A DNA stretch of 64,000 nucleotides, taken from contig NZ_JALHPR010000017.1 of NCBI RefSeq assembly GCF_022842375.1, positions 30,582-94,581 of the forward strand. The letters are read 5' to 3'. The notes below the pieces were generated by a model. It saw nothing but the letters and a program-made list of their open reading frames with translations, was not told where the DNA came from and did not search any database. Shown here one piece after another: positions 9,172 to 17,745 of this stretch; the stretch's first letter is position 1, and the number at the start of each line of letters is the position of its first letter. The translations under genes and the position numbers were made by a program. The DNA comes from Elioraea sp. (GTDB lineage Bacteria; Pseudomonadota; Alphaproteobacteria; Acetobacterales; Acetobacteraceae).

Positions 9172-10237
9172 TCCCCGTGGCGGTCGAGGCGACGTCCTCG
9201 GGCCGGAAGCCCGTGGCGCGGAGCCAGCGCAGGTCGCTGTCGTAGAAGGGGCGAAGGTCGGTCAGGCCGTGCTTCAGCATCGCCACGCGCTCGATCCCCA
9301 TGCCGAAGGCGAAGCCCTGCCACTCGCGGTGGTCGATGCCGCAATTCAGCAGCACCTTGGGGTGGACCATCCCCGAGCCCAGGATTTCCAGCCAGTCACC
9401 GCCCGCGCCGAGCTCGCCCGTACGGCGGTTCCAGCCGATGTCCACTTCCATCGAGGGTTCGGTGAACGGGAAGTAGGAGGAGCGGAACCGCACCGGCAGC
9501 TGCGCGATGCCGAAGAAGGCGCGCAGGAAATCGACCAGGCAGCCCTTGAGGTGGGCGAGCGTGATCGCACGGTCGATCGCGAGCCCTTCGACCTGGTGGA
9601 ACATCGGGCTGTGCGTCGCGTCATGATCGGCGCGGTAGGTTCGCCCCGGCGCGATCACGCGGATCGGCGGTGGGCCGCCCGTCATGCTGCGGATCTGCAC
9701 CGGCGAGGTATGCGTGCGCAGCACCTTCTCGCGCCCATCCACCGTGCGGCCGGGGAGGTAGAACGTGTCGTGGTCCTGCCGCGCGGGGTGGTGCTCGGGG
9801 ATGTTCAGCGCGCCGAAATTCTTCCAGTCATCCTCGATGTCCGGCCCCTCGGCGACGGTGAACCCCATCGCGCCGAAGATCGCGGTGATCTCCTCCACCG
9901 TGCGGCTGATGATGTGGATGAGCCCTGGCACCTCTGGGCGGACGGGCAGCGTCACGTCGAGCCGCTCGGCCGCGAGCTTCGCGTCGAGCGCTGTGTTGGC
10001 GAGGCCGGCGCGGCGTGCCTCGATCGCGGCCGCGAGTGCGTCCTTGGCCGCGTTCAGCGCCGCACCGCGAGCCTTGCGCTCGTCGGCAGCGACCGCACCG
10101 AGGCCCTTCATCAGCGCCGTGAGCGTGCCGTTCTTTCCCAAGGCAGCGACGCGCACGGCATCGAGCGCAGCGAGATCGGCGGCAGTCGCGATGCGGGCAA
10201 GCGTCTCGGCTTCGAAGGTCGCGAGATCATCGGTCAT
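9164..10237 (-). CDS. pheS: phenylalanyl-tRNA synthetase alpha subunit
   Basis: A 357-aa catalytic subunit. It has an N-terminal coiled coil (about 1-85), class II motif 2 around FHQVEGLAID, and motif 3 GFAFGMGIERVAMLKHG near the C-terminus. Two ATGs are possible, at 10246 and 10237. The GGAG ribosome site lies only one base before the first but ten before the second, so 10237 is preferred. A short upstream reading frame and a G+C hairpin with a T run lie between rplT and this gene (see 10227-10289). Confidence 0.95.
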   Translation of the reverse strand: MTDDLATFEAETLARIATAADLAALDAVRVAALGKNGTLTALMKGLGAVAADERKARGAALNAAKDALAAAIEARRAGLANTALDAKLAAERLDVTLPVRPEVPGLIHIISRTVEEITAIFGAMGFTVAEGPDIEDDWKNFGALNIPEHHPARQDHDTFYLPGRTVDGREKVLRTHTSPVQIRSMTGGPPPIRVIAPGRTYRADHDATHSPMFHQVEGLAIDRAITLAHLKGCLVDFLRAFFGIAQLPVRFRSSYFPFTEPSMEVDIGWNRRTGELGAGGDWLEILGSGMVHPKVLLNCGIDHREWQGFAFGMGIERVAMLKHGLTDLRPFYDSDLRWLRATGFRPEDVASTATGIA

Positions 10238-10289
10238 GCGGGTCATGCTCCAGATACGAAAAGGGCCGCCGGTGGCCGGCAGCCCTCAT
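10227..10289 (-). other. possible leader ORF and attenuator hairpin before pheS
   Basis: A 20-codon open frame begins at ATG 10289 behind AGGA at good spacing. It contains Pro-Phe-Ser-Tyr and ends inside pheS. Within it, GGGCTGCCGG / CCGGCGGCCC (10263-10285) forms a ten-pair stem with one G-U pair and a three-base loop. On the minus strand this is followed by TTTT, the shape of an intrinsic terminator. E. coli pheST is controlled by leader-peptide attenuation; here only one Phe codon is present, so the parallel is weak. Alternatively it is a plain partial terminator that lowers pheST relative to rplT. Confidence 0.35.
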
Positions 10290-10321
10290 CGTCACGTCCT
10301 ATCCCGCCGGCGGGGCCGGCC

Positions 10322-10684
10322 TCAGGCGGTGGCGCGGGCGGCCTTGGCCTTCTCGACGATCGCGCCGAACGACGCCGCATCGTGATAGGCGATGTCGGCG
10401 AGCGCCTTGCGGTCGAGGTCGAGGCCGGCCGCCTTCACGCCATGGATGAACTGGGCATAGGTCATGCCGTTCTCGCGCACCGCTGCGTTGATGCGCTGGA
10501 TCCAGAGGGCGCGGAACTCGCGCTTCTTCACCTTGCGGTCGCGGTAGGCGTACTGAAGGCTCTTCTCGACCTTCTGCTTCGCCATCCGGATCGTCGTGCC
10601 GGCGCGGCCGCGGAATCCCTTCGCGGCCTCGAGAACCTTGCGATGCTTTGCGCGGGCTGTAACGCCCCGCTTCACGCGTGCCAT
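10322..10684 (-). CDS. rplT: 50S ribosomal protein L20
   Basis: A 120-aa large-subunit protein needed early in 50S assembly. It starts [19 protein letters not shown] and carries the basic N-terminal arm and the conserved [17 protein letters not shown] segment. It follows rpmI by 28 bases. L20 represses its own operon in several bacteria by binding leader RNA; two hairpins in the leader of rpmI could play that part here. Confidence 0.98.
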   Translation of the reverse strand: MARVKRGVTARAKHRKVLEAAKGFRGRAGTTIRMAKQKVEKSLQYAYRDRKVKKREFRALWIQRINAAVRENGMTYAQFIHGVKAAGLDLDRKALADIAYHDAASFGAIVEKAKAARATA

Positions 10685-10712
10685 GTGTCAGCGTCCTTTC
10701 GTTGCGAGGGTA

Positions 10713-10913
10713 TCAGAGCCCGTAGGGCGCCCACTGCTTGACGGTGATCCCGTCCTGGTGGCGCAGGGTCTGGTTCCCGCGGTTCGAGCGCTTCGCCTTC
10801 TGCGACCGGCGGCGCAGCATGTGCCGCTTGAATCCCGGGCCGGCGATGACCTTCCCGGTGCCGCTGAGCTTGAAGCGCTTCTTGACGCTGCTCTTCGTCT
10901 TGCGCTTGGGCAT
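10713..10913 (-). CDS. rpmI: 50S ribosomal protein L35
   Basis: A 66-aa basic protein that starts [20 protein letters not shown] and ends QWAPYGL, the family's normal length. The ribosome site is AAAGGACG just before the ATG. It is the first gene of rpmI-rplT-pheS-pheT. infC, which precedes rpmI in many bacteria, is absent here; the divergent neighbour is dapF. Confidence 0.97.
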   Translation of the reverse strand: MPKRKTKSSVKKRFKLSGTGKVIAGPGFKRHMLRRRSQKAKRSNRGNQTLRHQDGITVKQWAPYGL

Positions 10914-10936
10914 TTTGTCGTCCTTTCATCAAGCGT

Positions 10937-10987
10937 GCCGCGTGTGAACACGGCTATAGGCGGCCGGGCATGCCCTTCAGGCCCGGC
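10937..10987 (-). promoter_or_regulatory. two hairpins in the rpmI 5' leader
   Basis: Between the promoter and rpmI the transcript can fold into a seven-pair stem (GCCGGGC/GCCCGGC, 10963-10987). A second hairpin, CGTGT/ACACG with a flanking GCC/GGC extension (10937-10954), lies about 24 bases before the start codon. A structured leader is typical of L20-autoregulated operons; this use is inferred. Confidence 0.35.
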
Positions 10988-11004
10988 GCGCACAGAAGGC
11001 GCGG

Positions 11005-11033
11005 CGTATAGCGGAACCGCCCCGGCCGTGCAA
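11005..11033 (-). promoter_or_regulatory. sigma70-type promoter for rpmI-rplT-pheST
   Basis: On the minus strand TTGCAC (-35, 11028-11033) and TATACG (-10, 11005-11010) are separated by 17 bases. Transcription would start near 10998, giving a leader of about 85 bases before rpmI. Confidence 0.6.
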
Positions 11034-11066
11034 CCCGGACCAGTGCGGAACACCCCCGGTCGCACA

Positions 11067-11096
11067 TGGACGGAACCGGCCCCGCACCCCTATATC
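11067..11096 (+). promoter_or_regulatory. possible promoter for dapF (leaderless start)
   Basis: TGGACG (11067-11072) and TATATC (11091-11096) are 18 bases apart. The expected start point is within a base or two of the dapF ATG at 11104, and no Shine-Dalgarno-like sequence precedes that ATG. The transcript may therefore be leaderless. Confidence 0.4.
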
Positions 11097-11103
11097 CCCA
11101 TCC

Positions 11104-11946
11104 ATGATCGCCTTCCGCAAGATGCATGGGCTGGGCAACGACTTCGTCGTGCTGGACCGGCGCGCCGCCGCTCCTGTGCTGACCCCCGACACGGCCCGGT
11201 TCCTGGCCGACCGGCGCCGGGGCATCGGCTGCGACCAGGTGATCCTGATCGAGCCTGCGCGCGAGCCCGGCACGGCGGCGTGGATGGGCATCCGCAACCC
11301 AGACGGCTCGGAAGCCGAGGCCTGCGGCAACGCCACGCGCTGCATCGCAGCCCTGCTGATGGACGAGGCGGGCACCGACAGGGTGGCGATCGGCTCGCTC
11401 GGCGGCGTGCTGCGGGCGGAGCGCCGAGCCGGCGGCCTGGTGGCCGTCGACATGGGTGCCCCGCGGCTTGGCTGGGCCGAGATTCCGCTCGCCCACGAGA
11501 TGGACACGCTGCACCTGCCGCTCACCCGCGCCGGCCTCGCCGACCCGGCCGGCTGCTCGATGGGCAACCCCCACGCCACCTTCTTCGTGAGCGACGTCTC
11601 GGCGCTCGACATCGCCGCGATCGGCCCCTCGCTCGAACACGACCCGCTGTTCCCCGCCCGCGCCAATATCGGCTTCGCCGAGGTGCTGGGGCGTGACCGG
11701 ATCCTGCTGAGGATGTGGGAGCGTGGGGCTGGCATCACGCTCGCCTGCGGCACGGGGGCCTGCGCGGCGCTCGTCAACGCCCATCGGCGTGGCCTCACCG
11801 GGCGGTCGGCCACCATCACGCTCGATGGCGGGGAACTCGCCATCACCTGGGGCGAGGATGACCGCGTGATCATGACCGGCCCGGTCTCCGACGTGTTCTC
11901 TGGCAGCGTCGCCCTGCCCGCACCGCAGCAGGTCCGCGCGGCATGA
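11104..11946 (+). CDS. dapF: diaminopimelate epimerase
   Basis: A 280-aa enzyme that converts LL- to meso-diaminopimelate for peptidoglycan and lysine. It starts MIAFRKMHGLGNDFVVLDRR. The two catalytic cysteines sit in EACGNATRC and CGTGACAA, one in each half of the pseudosymmetric fold. The stop overlaps the mtaB start (ATGA). It pairs functionally with dapD-dapE further right. No ribosome site is visible. Confidence 0.96.
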   Translation: MIAFRKMHGLGNDFVVLDRRAAAPVLTPDTARFLADRRRGIGCDQVILIEPAREPGTAAWMGIRNPDGSEAEACGNATRCIAALLMDEAGTDRVAIGSLGGVLRAERRAGGLVAVDMGAPRLGWAEIPLAHEMDTLHLPLTRAGLADPAGCSMGNPHATFFVSDVSALDIAAIGPSLEHDPLFPARANIGFAEVLGRDRILLRMWERGAGITLACGTGACAALVNAHRRGLTGRSATITLDGGELAITWGEDDRVIMTGPVSDVFSGSVALPAPQQVRAA

Positions 11947-13187
11947 GCGTTCGGGTGCTCAATTTCGGCTGCCGGCTGAACACCTGGGAAGGCGAGGTGA
12001 TGCGCGGGCATGCCGCCGCCGCGGGGCTCGCCGACACCATCATCGTCAACACCTGCGCCGTGACGGCGGAAGCCGAGCGCCAGGCGCGCCAAGCGGTGCG
12101 GAAGGCGCGCCGCGAAAACCCGTCGGCGCGCATCGTCGTCACCGGCTGCGCGGCACAGATCAGGCCCGACGCCTGGGGCGCGATGGCGGAGGTCGACCGC
12201 GTCGTCGGCAACCAGGAGAAGCTCGAGGCTGCCACCTGGGCAGAGGCGGCACCCGCGCGCGTGGCGGTGTCCGACATCATGGCGGCGAAGGAAGCAGCGG
12301 CCCATCTGGTGACCGAGTTCGCCGGCCGCGCCCGCGCCTTCGTGCAGGTGCAGCAGGGGTGCGATCATCGCTGCACCTTCTGCATCATCCCCTATGGCCG
12401 CGGAAACAGCCGCTCCGTTCCCATCGGCGCGGTGGTCGACCAGGCCCGCGCGCTGACCGAGGCCGGCTATGCCGAGCTCGTGCTGACAGGGGTCGACATC
12501 ACCTCCTACGGGCCTGACCTGCCGGGCGCGCCGAGGCTCGGGCAGATGATCCGCCGCCTGCTCGCCCTCGTGCCTGGCATCCGCCGACTTCGCCTGTCCT
12601 CGCTCGACCCCGTCGAGATCGACGATGATCTCTGGCGGCTGATCGCCGAGGAGCCACGGCTGATGCCGCACCTGCACCTCTCCGTGCAGGCGGGCGATGA
12701 CATGATCCTCAAGCGCATGAAGCGGCGGCACCTTCGCGCCGACGTCCTGGCCGTGACCGAGCGCGCGCGGCGCCTCCGCCCTGGCATCGCCTTCGGCGCC
12801 GACCTGATCGCCGGCTTCCCGACCGAGACGGAGGCGATGGCCGCGAACACACGCGCGCTGGTGGCCGACGCGGGGCTCGATTTCCTGCACGTGTTCCCGT
12901 TCAGCGCGCGCGGGGGCACCCCCGCCGCGCGCATGCCGCAGCTCGACGGACGGCTGGTGGCCGAACGTGCGGCGATGCTGCGAGAGGCTGGCCGCGCGGC
13001 GGCCGAGCGCTTCTACCAGGGCCGCATCGGGGCGGAGGCTGAGATGCTGGTCGAGCGTGCGGGTGAGGGCCACACCGAGCATTTCGCGCCCGCTCGGCTC
13101 GTTGCCGGAAGTCTCGCACCAGGGCAGATCGGCCGCGTGCGCATCACCGCGGCGAACGCCGACGGCCTCATCGCGGCGGCAGCCTGA
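11943..13187 (+). CDS. mtaB: tRNA t6A37 methylthiotransferase MtaB
   Basis: A 414-aa radical-SAM methylthiotransferase that converts t6A37 to ms2t6A37 in ANN-reading tRNAs. The N-terminal UPF0004 domain holds three Fe-S cysteines (FGCRLNTWE, NTCAVT, TGCAAQ). The radical-SAM cluster motif is CDHRCTFC, followed by a C-terminal TRAM-like segment. FGCRLN and the short length favour MtaB over MiaB or RimO. Start and stop overlap dapF and ftsY, so the three genes form one unit. Confidence 0.93.
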   Translation: MSVRVLNFGCRLNTWEGEVMRGHAAAAGLADTIIVNTCAVTAEAERQARQAVRKARRENPSARIVVTGCAAQIRPDAWGAMAEVDRVVGNQEKLEAATWAEAAPARVAVSDIMAAKEAAAHLVTEFAGRARAFVQVQQGCDHRCTFCIIPYGRGNSRSVPIGAVVDQARALTEAGYAELVLTGVDITSYGPDLPGAPRLGQMIRRLLALVPGIRRLRLSSLDPVEIDDDLWRLIAEEPRLMPHLHLSVQAGDDMILKRMKRRHLRADVLAVTERARRLRPGIAFGADLIAGFPTETEAMAANTRALVADAGLDFLHVFPFSARGGTPAARMPQLDGRLVAERAAMLREAGRAAAERFYQGRIGAEAEMLVERAGEGHTEHFAPARLVAGSLAPGQIGRVRITAANADGLIAAAA

Positions 13188-14194
13188 TGGCACTCCGCGA
13201 CCTCTTCCGCCGCGGTGGCAACGAGGCGGCGCCGCCCCCAGCACCGGAGCCGGAGGCGCCGAAGGCCGGCTTCCTCACGCGGCTTCGCCAGGGCCTGTCG
13301 CGCTCGACCGCGCGCATCACCGAGGGTATCGGTGCGCTGTTCACCAAGCGCACGCTCGATGACGCCGCCCTCGACGACCTGCAGGACCTGCTGATCCAGG
13401 CCGACCTCGGCGTCGCTGCCTCGGGGCGGATCATCGCCGCGTTCCGCCGCACCCGCTTCGGCCGCGAGGTGACCGACCAGGAGGTGCGCGAGGCGCTGGC
13501 GGACGAGATCGCCGAGATCCTCGCACCCGTCGCGCTGCCGCTTGTGCCCGATGCCACGCTCGCGCCGCATGTGATTCTCGTCGTCGGCGTGAACGGCACG
13601 GGGAAGACGACGACGATCGCCAAGCTCGCGGCACTGTGGAAGGAGCAGGGCTTGTCGCCGATGCTGGTGGCCGGCGACACGTTCCGCGCGGCGGCGGTGT
13701 CACAGCTGCGCGTCTGGGGTGAGCGTACGGGCTGCCCGGTGATCTCCGGTGCCGATGGCGCCGATGCGGCGGGGCTGGCGTTCGATGCGCTGAAGGCCGC
13801 CCGCGAGGCGAAGGCCGACGTGCTGCTGGTCGACACCGCCGGCCGGCTGCACAACAAGGCCGACCTGATGGCGGAACTCGCCAAGGTCGTGCGCGTGATC
13901 CGCAAGCTCGAGCCGGCGGCCCCGCACAGCGTGCTTCTCGTTCTCGACGCGACGACGGGGCAGAACGCGATCCAGCAGGTGCGCGTGTTCGGCGAGATGG
14001 TCGCCGTCACCGGCCTCGTCGTCACCAAGCTCGACGGCAGCGCCAAGGGCGGCGTGGTCGTCGCACTCGCGCACGAGTTCGGGCTTCCGGTGCATGCGGT
14101 TGGCGTCGGCGAACAGGCGGGCGACCTCAGGCCGTTCGAGGCGAGGGCCTTCGCGCGTTCCCTCGTCGGGCTTGATGAGGCTCAAGGCGCTTAA
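13187..14194 (+). CDS. ftsY: signal recognition particle receptor FtsY
   Basis: A 335-aa GTPase that docks SRP-ribosome complexes at the inner membrane. The N and G domains are complete: GVNGTGKTTTIAKLA (P-loop), DTFRAAAVSQL, VDTAGRLHNK and TKLDGSAKGG. The N-terminal A domain is very short, about 40 residues, as in many alphaproteobacteria. The ATG shares one base with the mtaB stop (TGATG). Confidence 0.96.
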   Translation: MALRDLFRRGGNEAAPPPAPEPEAPKAGFLTRLRQGLSRSTARITEGIGALFTKRTLDDAALDDLQDLLIQADLGVAASGRIIAAFRRTRFGREVTDQEVREALADEIAEILAPVALPLVPDATLAPHVILVVGVNGTGKTTTIAKLAALWKEQGLSPMLVAGDTFRAAAVSQLRVWGERTGCPVISGADGADAAGLAFDALKAAREAKADVLLVDTAGRLHNKADLMAELAKVVRVIRKLEPAAPHSVLLVLDATTGQNAIQQVRVFGEMVAVTGLVVTKLDGSAKGGVVVALAHEFGLPVHAVGVGEQAGDLRPFEARAFARSLVGLDEAQGA

Positions 14195-14263
14195 GGGAGG
14201 CTGGACCTAACCTCCGCCGCGGCGTCCTATGCCGATGCCGAAACGGACCCGGAGGAGAGCACC

Positions 14264-15091
14264 ATGGCCACCGTCGAATGGGCGCGGATGAGCGCGCCCG
14301 ACATCAAGGAGAAGGCCGAACAGGGCGCGCTGGTCGTGCTGCCGGTCGCGAGCCTCGAACAGCATGGCCCGCATCTGCCGACGATGGTCGATACCCGCCT
14401 GGCGACGGAGGTGTCGATCCGCGCGGCGACCATCCTCAGCAGCACCGAGCCGGTGCTGGTGCTCCCCTGCCAGTGGATGGGCATGTCGGAGCATCACTTC
14501 CCCTTCGGCGGCACGATCAGCCTCGACTACGCGACGTTCCACGCCGTGCTGCGCTGCATCTGCCGCAGCCTGAAGGCGGACGGGTTCAAGCGCCTGTTCA
14601 TCGTCAACGGCCATGGCGGCAACACCGAGCCGCTGGCCGTGAGCACGCGCGAACTCGCGCATGAGTTCGGCATGGCGGTGGTGGGCGGCACCTACTGGCT
14701 GATCGGGGCAGAGGCGATCGGGCCGGTGCTGACGACGCAGAAGAACGTCCAGCATGCCTGCGAGGCGGAGACGAGCATGATGATGGCGGCCGAGCCCTCG
14801 CTCGTTCACCGCGGCCAGCTCGAGGCCGCCGCGCGCGGGGTGATGACGCCGAACGAGGTGGCCGGCCAGGCGAGCACGGACGGGGCCGGCATCCAGCGCT
14901 TCCGCAGCTTCGCCGAGCGCGCGCCGGGAACAGGCGTTAAGGGCGATCCGCGCGCCGCCACGCCGGAGAAGGGGACGGCGCTGCTCGACGGCGTCGCAGC
15001 TGCCCTTGCCGCCGCCATGGCCAACCCCGCGATCTGGACCGCGCCCGATGCGGTGTGGGAGGCGGGCCGCGCGTTCGGCGGTACCGGCTGA
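14264..15091 (+). CDS. creatininase-family amidohydrolase
   Basis: A 275-aa member of the creatininase/MftE fold, a metal-dependent family of cyclic-amide or formamide hydrolases. Visible metal-site motifs are LPVASLEQHGPHLP, HHFPFGGTIS, and FIVNGHGGNTEPL followed by an acidic EAETSMM segment. GGAGGAGAG precedes the ATG at ideal spacing. It follows ftsY by 69 bases. Because the neighbours are housekeeping genes, they do not reveal the substrate; creatinine itself is unlikely. Confidence 0.85.
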   Translation: MATVEWARMSAPDIKEKAEQGALVVLPVASLEQHGPHLPTMVDTRLATEVSIRAATILSSTEPVLVLPCQWMGMSEHHFPFGGTISLDYATFHAVLRCICRSLKADGFKRLFIVNGHGGNTEPLAVSTRELAHEFGMAVVGGTYWLIGAEAIGPVLTTQKNVQHACEAETSMMMAAEPSLVHRGQLEAAARGVMTPNEVAGQASTDGAGIQRFRSFAERAPGTGVKGDPRAATPEKGTALLDGVAAALAAAMANPAIWTAPDAVWEAGRAFGGTG

Positions 15092-15237
15092 AGGACCATC
15101 CGCGAATTCTACTGTCGTGCTCGTCGGGCTTTGTCCTGCGCTTCCGGTGCTCACGGCCTGAAGGCCGCTGCGCGCCGGTTCTCGGACACTGCGCCATCCG
15201 ACTCACCGCAGCGAATTCTCGAACGGTCTTTCGGCTA

Positions 15238-15591
15238 TCAGAACGGGAAGGTCAGCGTCGCGCCGAGCCTGTCGGCGGGGAGGGGGTCTTCGAGGCGCTC
15301 TCCCGTCTGCAACCTCGTGCCGAGGTCGTCGCGCAGAAGCCGGTGCGGGTCATGCGCGTCGAGCCGTTCGAGCATGGAGGGCGCGATCGTCGTTGTGCCG
15401 AACAGCGATCGGCGCGTCGTCTCCACCACGCCTGGCGGCGGCATGGGCAGCGGTGGCGCGAGGTCGAGATCGGATCGCGGCTGCGGCGCAGGAGTGCGGA
15501 AGGCCGGGTCGATCATCATGCCGCCGCCCGTTGGCTGCGCGGAGGCAGCGGATGCGATCAAGAGAAACGGGAGGAGGGCGGCGCGCAGCAT
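15238..15591 (-). CDS. hypothetical secreted protein
   Basis: A 117-aa protein with a clear signal peptide (MLRAALLPFLLIASAASA, cleaved before QPTGG). A Pro-rich middle (APQPRSDLDLAPPLPMPPPG) and a charged C-terminal half follow, ending in GATLTFPF. The terminal aromatic residue could suggest outer-membrane targeting, but the chain is too short for a barrel. I do not recognise the family. An in-frame ATG at 15627 would spoil the signal peptide, so 15591 is chosen; neither has a strong ribosome site. Confidence 0.55.
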   Translation of the reverse strand: MLRAALLPFLLIASAASAQPTGGGMMIDPAFRTPAPQPRSDLDLAPPLPMPPPGVVETTRRSLFGTTTIAPSMLERLDAHDPHRLLRDDLGTRLQTGERLEDPLPADRLGATLTFPF

Positions 15592-15642
15592 GGCGAGAGC
15601 ATGCCCGCACGACGACGTCGTCCACAAGCGCAGGCGGGCAGA

Positions 15643-15858
15643 TCAGACCGTGAGGTTCAGCAGGCTTCCGCGGGGAAGCGGGCCCGAGGGCGGGCTCGGC
15701 GGCAGGGCCTGCATGGCCGGCTTCTGAGGGCCCGCGGGCGCGCCGCCGCTGGCTGCCGCGAGCGTCGTGCTCGGCGGGGAGATGGGGCGGCTTTCGCGCG
15801 CCTGCATCGCCGCGGTGGCGCCTTGCGAGAAGGCTGCGAGGGATGAGAGCGAGATCAT
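15643..15858 (-). CDS. small hypothetical protein
   Basis: A 71-aa Ala/Pro/Ser-rich protein (MISLSSLAAFSQGATAAMQ at the start, LPRGSLLNLTV at the end). It may be unstructured or secreted. An alternative ATG at 15879 would add seven residues. No ribosome site is obvious. A CtrA-like site lies just upstream. The family is not recognised and the call rests on an open frame with a non-shadow composition. Confidence 0.4.
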   Translation of the reverse strand: MISLSSLAAFSQGATAAMQARESRPISPPSTTLAAASGGAPAGPQKPAMQALPPSPPSGPLPRGSLLNLTV

Positions 15859-15881
15859 GCGAAGCGTTGTAGGGCGCATAA

Positions 15882-15897
15882 GTTAATAATGCGTAAA
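15882..15897 (-). promoter_or_regulatory. CtrA-like box
   Basis: On the minus strand TTTA, seven bases, then TTAAC: one mismatch to the alphaproteobacterial CtrA consensus TTAA-N7-TTAAC. It lies in a locally AT-rich stretch just upstream of the small hypothetical gene. Regulation by CtrA is inferred from the motif alone. Confidence 0.4.
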
Positions 15898-16065
15898 CGC
15901 CTCATCTTTTGCAATCCACGCGTGTGCATGTCGCGCGCGAACGCTCGCCGGTACTCGCCTTCGTCTAGCCAGTGACCAGCTCTTTCGGATCGGGGTCCAG
16001 CCCTTGCTAGGCGAGTGACATCGTCTGCCGGCGGATCGCTCCGCCAGAAGACAGCGGCGATCAGG

Positions 16066-16464
16066 TCACTCGCCGCCCGCGACCTGCCGGGCATAGTCCT
16101 GCGCGTCATACCATCCGTGCGACACCGCCACCTTGAGGTCCTGGTCGAGGTCCCACTCCTCCCAGCCAGTGACCCGCAGCGGGTTTCCCGTGCCGGCATG
16201 CTTGCCCGTGAAGGTCCAGATATAGGCGACGTGGTTGCCGGCGATCCGGACCTCATCGCAGAACACCGTCATGTCCCGAACATCGGCGTAGAAGCCCGCC
16301 GCCATCTCGGCGACCCGCGCACGCCCCTCCCAGGGCTCGCCGCTGTTGATCACGATCCGCCCGTCGCTTGCGTAGAACGCGGCGACAGCCTGCGGCGAAC
16401 CGGAGTTCCAGGCATCCGTGTACGCCTGCGCGAGGTCACGAATCTTGCTGTGATTGACCAACAT
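16066..16464 (-). CDS. NTF2-like/SnoaL-type nuclear transport factor 2 fold protein
   Basis: A 132-aa single-domain protein of the NTF2-like superfamily. It shows the cone-shaped fold's usual pattern: an N-terminal helix with AQAYTDAWNSGSPQAVAAFYASDGRI, then strands with VEMAAGF-like and HVAYIWTFTGKHAGTG segments. Such proteins bind or convert small hydrophobic ligands, but nothing fixes the ligand here. It lies 84 bases downstream of pgk on the same strand and may be read through from the tkt operon. Confidence 0.75.
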   Translation of the reverse strand: MLVNHSKIRDLAQAYTDAWNSGSPQAVAAFYASDGRIVINSGEPWEGRARVAEMAAGFYADVRDMTVFCDEVRIAGNHVAYIWTFTGKHAGTGNPLRVTGWEEWDLDQDLKVAVSHGWYDAQDYARQVAGGE

Positions 16465-16548
16465 GCGTTTGCCCCCGTGCTGGATTGGTTCGCGAAAGCA
16501 ACGCTACCCCGTGCCGAGATCCCACCACAACGCGGTTGGGACCGACAT

Positions 16549-17742
16549 CTAGCGAACGCCGAGCGCGGCAACACCCGGCAGCGTCTTGCCTTCGAGCCAT
16601 TCGAGGAACGCCCCGCCGGCCGTCGACACGTAGCTGAACTGCTCCGCCACGCCCGCATGACGCAATGCGGCCACCGTGTCGCCGCCACCCGCGACCGAAA
16701 GCAGCTTGCCGGCCTCGGTCAACGCCGCCGCACCCTTGGCCGCGCGCACGGTCGCCGCATCGAACGGCTCGGTCTCGAAGGCGCCGAGCGGGCCGTTCCA
16801 CACCAGCGTCCTGGCCGCGGCGAGGCGCGTCAGGAGATCGGCCACCGACATCGGCCCGACATCGAGCACCATCGCGTCTGCCGGGATGGCATCGACCGGC
16901 ACGATCTCCGACGGCGCATGGGCGCGGAACTCGCACGCGACCACCACGTCGGTCGGCAGCAACAGCGTGCAGCCAGCGGCCTCGGCCTTCGCCGCGATCT
17001 CGCGCGCTGTGTCGTGCAGGTCGGCTTCCTGGAGGCTCTTGCCTACCGCTACGCCGCGCGCGGCGAGGAAGGTGTTGGCCATCGCCCCGCCAATCACCAG
17101 CAGGTCGACGCGCCCGACCAGGTTGCCGAGGAGGTCGAGCTTGGTCGACACCTTCGCCCCACCGACGATTGCTGCCACCGGCCGCTTGGGATCGCTGAGC
17201 GCGGCACCCAGCGCCTCGAGCTCACGCTGCATCAGCCGCCCGGCATAGGCGGGCAGGAGATGTGCCAGCGCCTCCGTGCTCGCATGCGCGCGGTGGGCGG
17301 CCGAGAAGGCATCGTTGACGAACACGTCGCCAAGCGCCGCCATGGCCTTGGCGAGGCCAGCGTCGTTCTTCTCCTCGCCCGCGTGGTAGCGCGTGTTCTC
17401 GAGCACCAGCACGTCGCCCGGCGCCATCGCGGCGACGGCGCTCTCAGCCGCATCGCCGACGCAATCGTCAGCGAAACGAACCTCCATGCCGAGAACCTGG
17501 CCGAGTGCGACCGCGACGGGGCGGAGCGACATCTCGGGCACGCGCTTGCCCTTCGGGCGGTCGAAATGGCTGAGCACGATCACCTTCGCGCCGGCGCGCG
17601 AGAGCTCGAGGATCGTCGGTGTCAGCCGTTCCAGGCGGGTGAGGTCACCCACCTGGCCGTCATGCATCGGCACGTTCAGGTCGGCGCGGACCAGCACGCG
17701 CTTGCCCTGCGCCTGAAGGTCATCGAGCGTGCGGAACCCCAT
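16549..17742 (-). CDS. pgk: phosphoglycerate kinase
   Basis: A 397-aa enzyme that transfers phosphate between 1,3-bisphosphoglycerate and ADP. Family motifs are [36 protein letters not shown] and the C-terminal GGGDTVAAL. The length is standard. It begins three bases after gap in the tkt-gap-pgk operon, so its level follows gap. Confidence 0.97.
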   Translation of the reverse strand: MGFRTLDDLQAQGKRVLVRADLNVPMHDGQVGDLTRLERLTPTILELSRAGAKVIVLSHFDRPKGKRVPEMSLRPVAVALGQVLGMEVRFADDCVGDAAESAVAAMAPGDVLVLENTRYHAGEEKNDAGLAKAMAALGDVFVNDAFSAAHRAHASTEALAHLLPAYAGRLMQRELEALGAALSDPKRPVAAIVGGAKVSTKLDLLGNLVGRVDLLVIGGAMANTFLAARGVAVGKSLQEADLHDTAREIAAKAEAAGCTLLLPTDVVVACEFRAHAPSEIVPVDAIPADAMVLDVGPMSVADLLTRLAAARTLVWNGPLGAFETEPFDAATVRAAKGAAALTEAGKLLSVAGGGDTVAALRHAGVAEQFSYVSTAGGAFLEWLEGKTLPGVAALGVR

Positions 17743-17745
17743 GGC

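Noticed and set aside
10977..13244. A 755-codon open frame on the minus strand
   Set aside because: It is antisense to dapF and mtaB, both with catalytic motifs, and carries no motif of its own.
15855..16256. A 133-codon minus-strand frame near 15.9-16.3 kb
   Set aside because: Most of it overlaps the NTF2-like gene in another frame. The unshared part shows no family, ribosome site or conserved motif.
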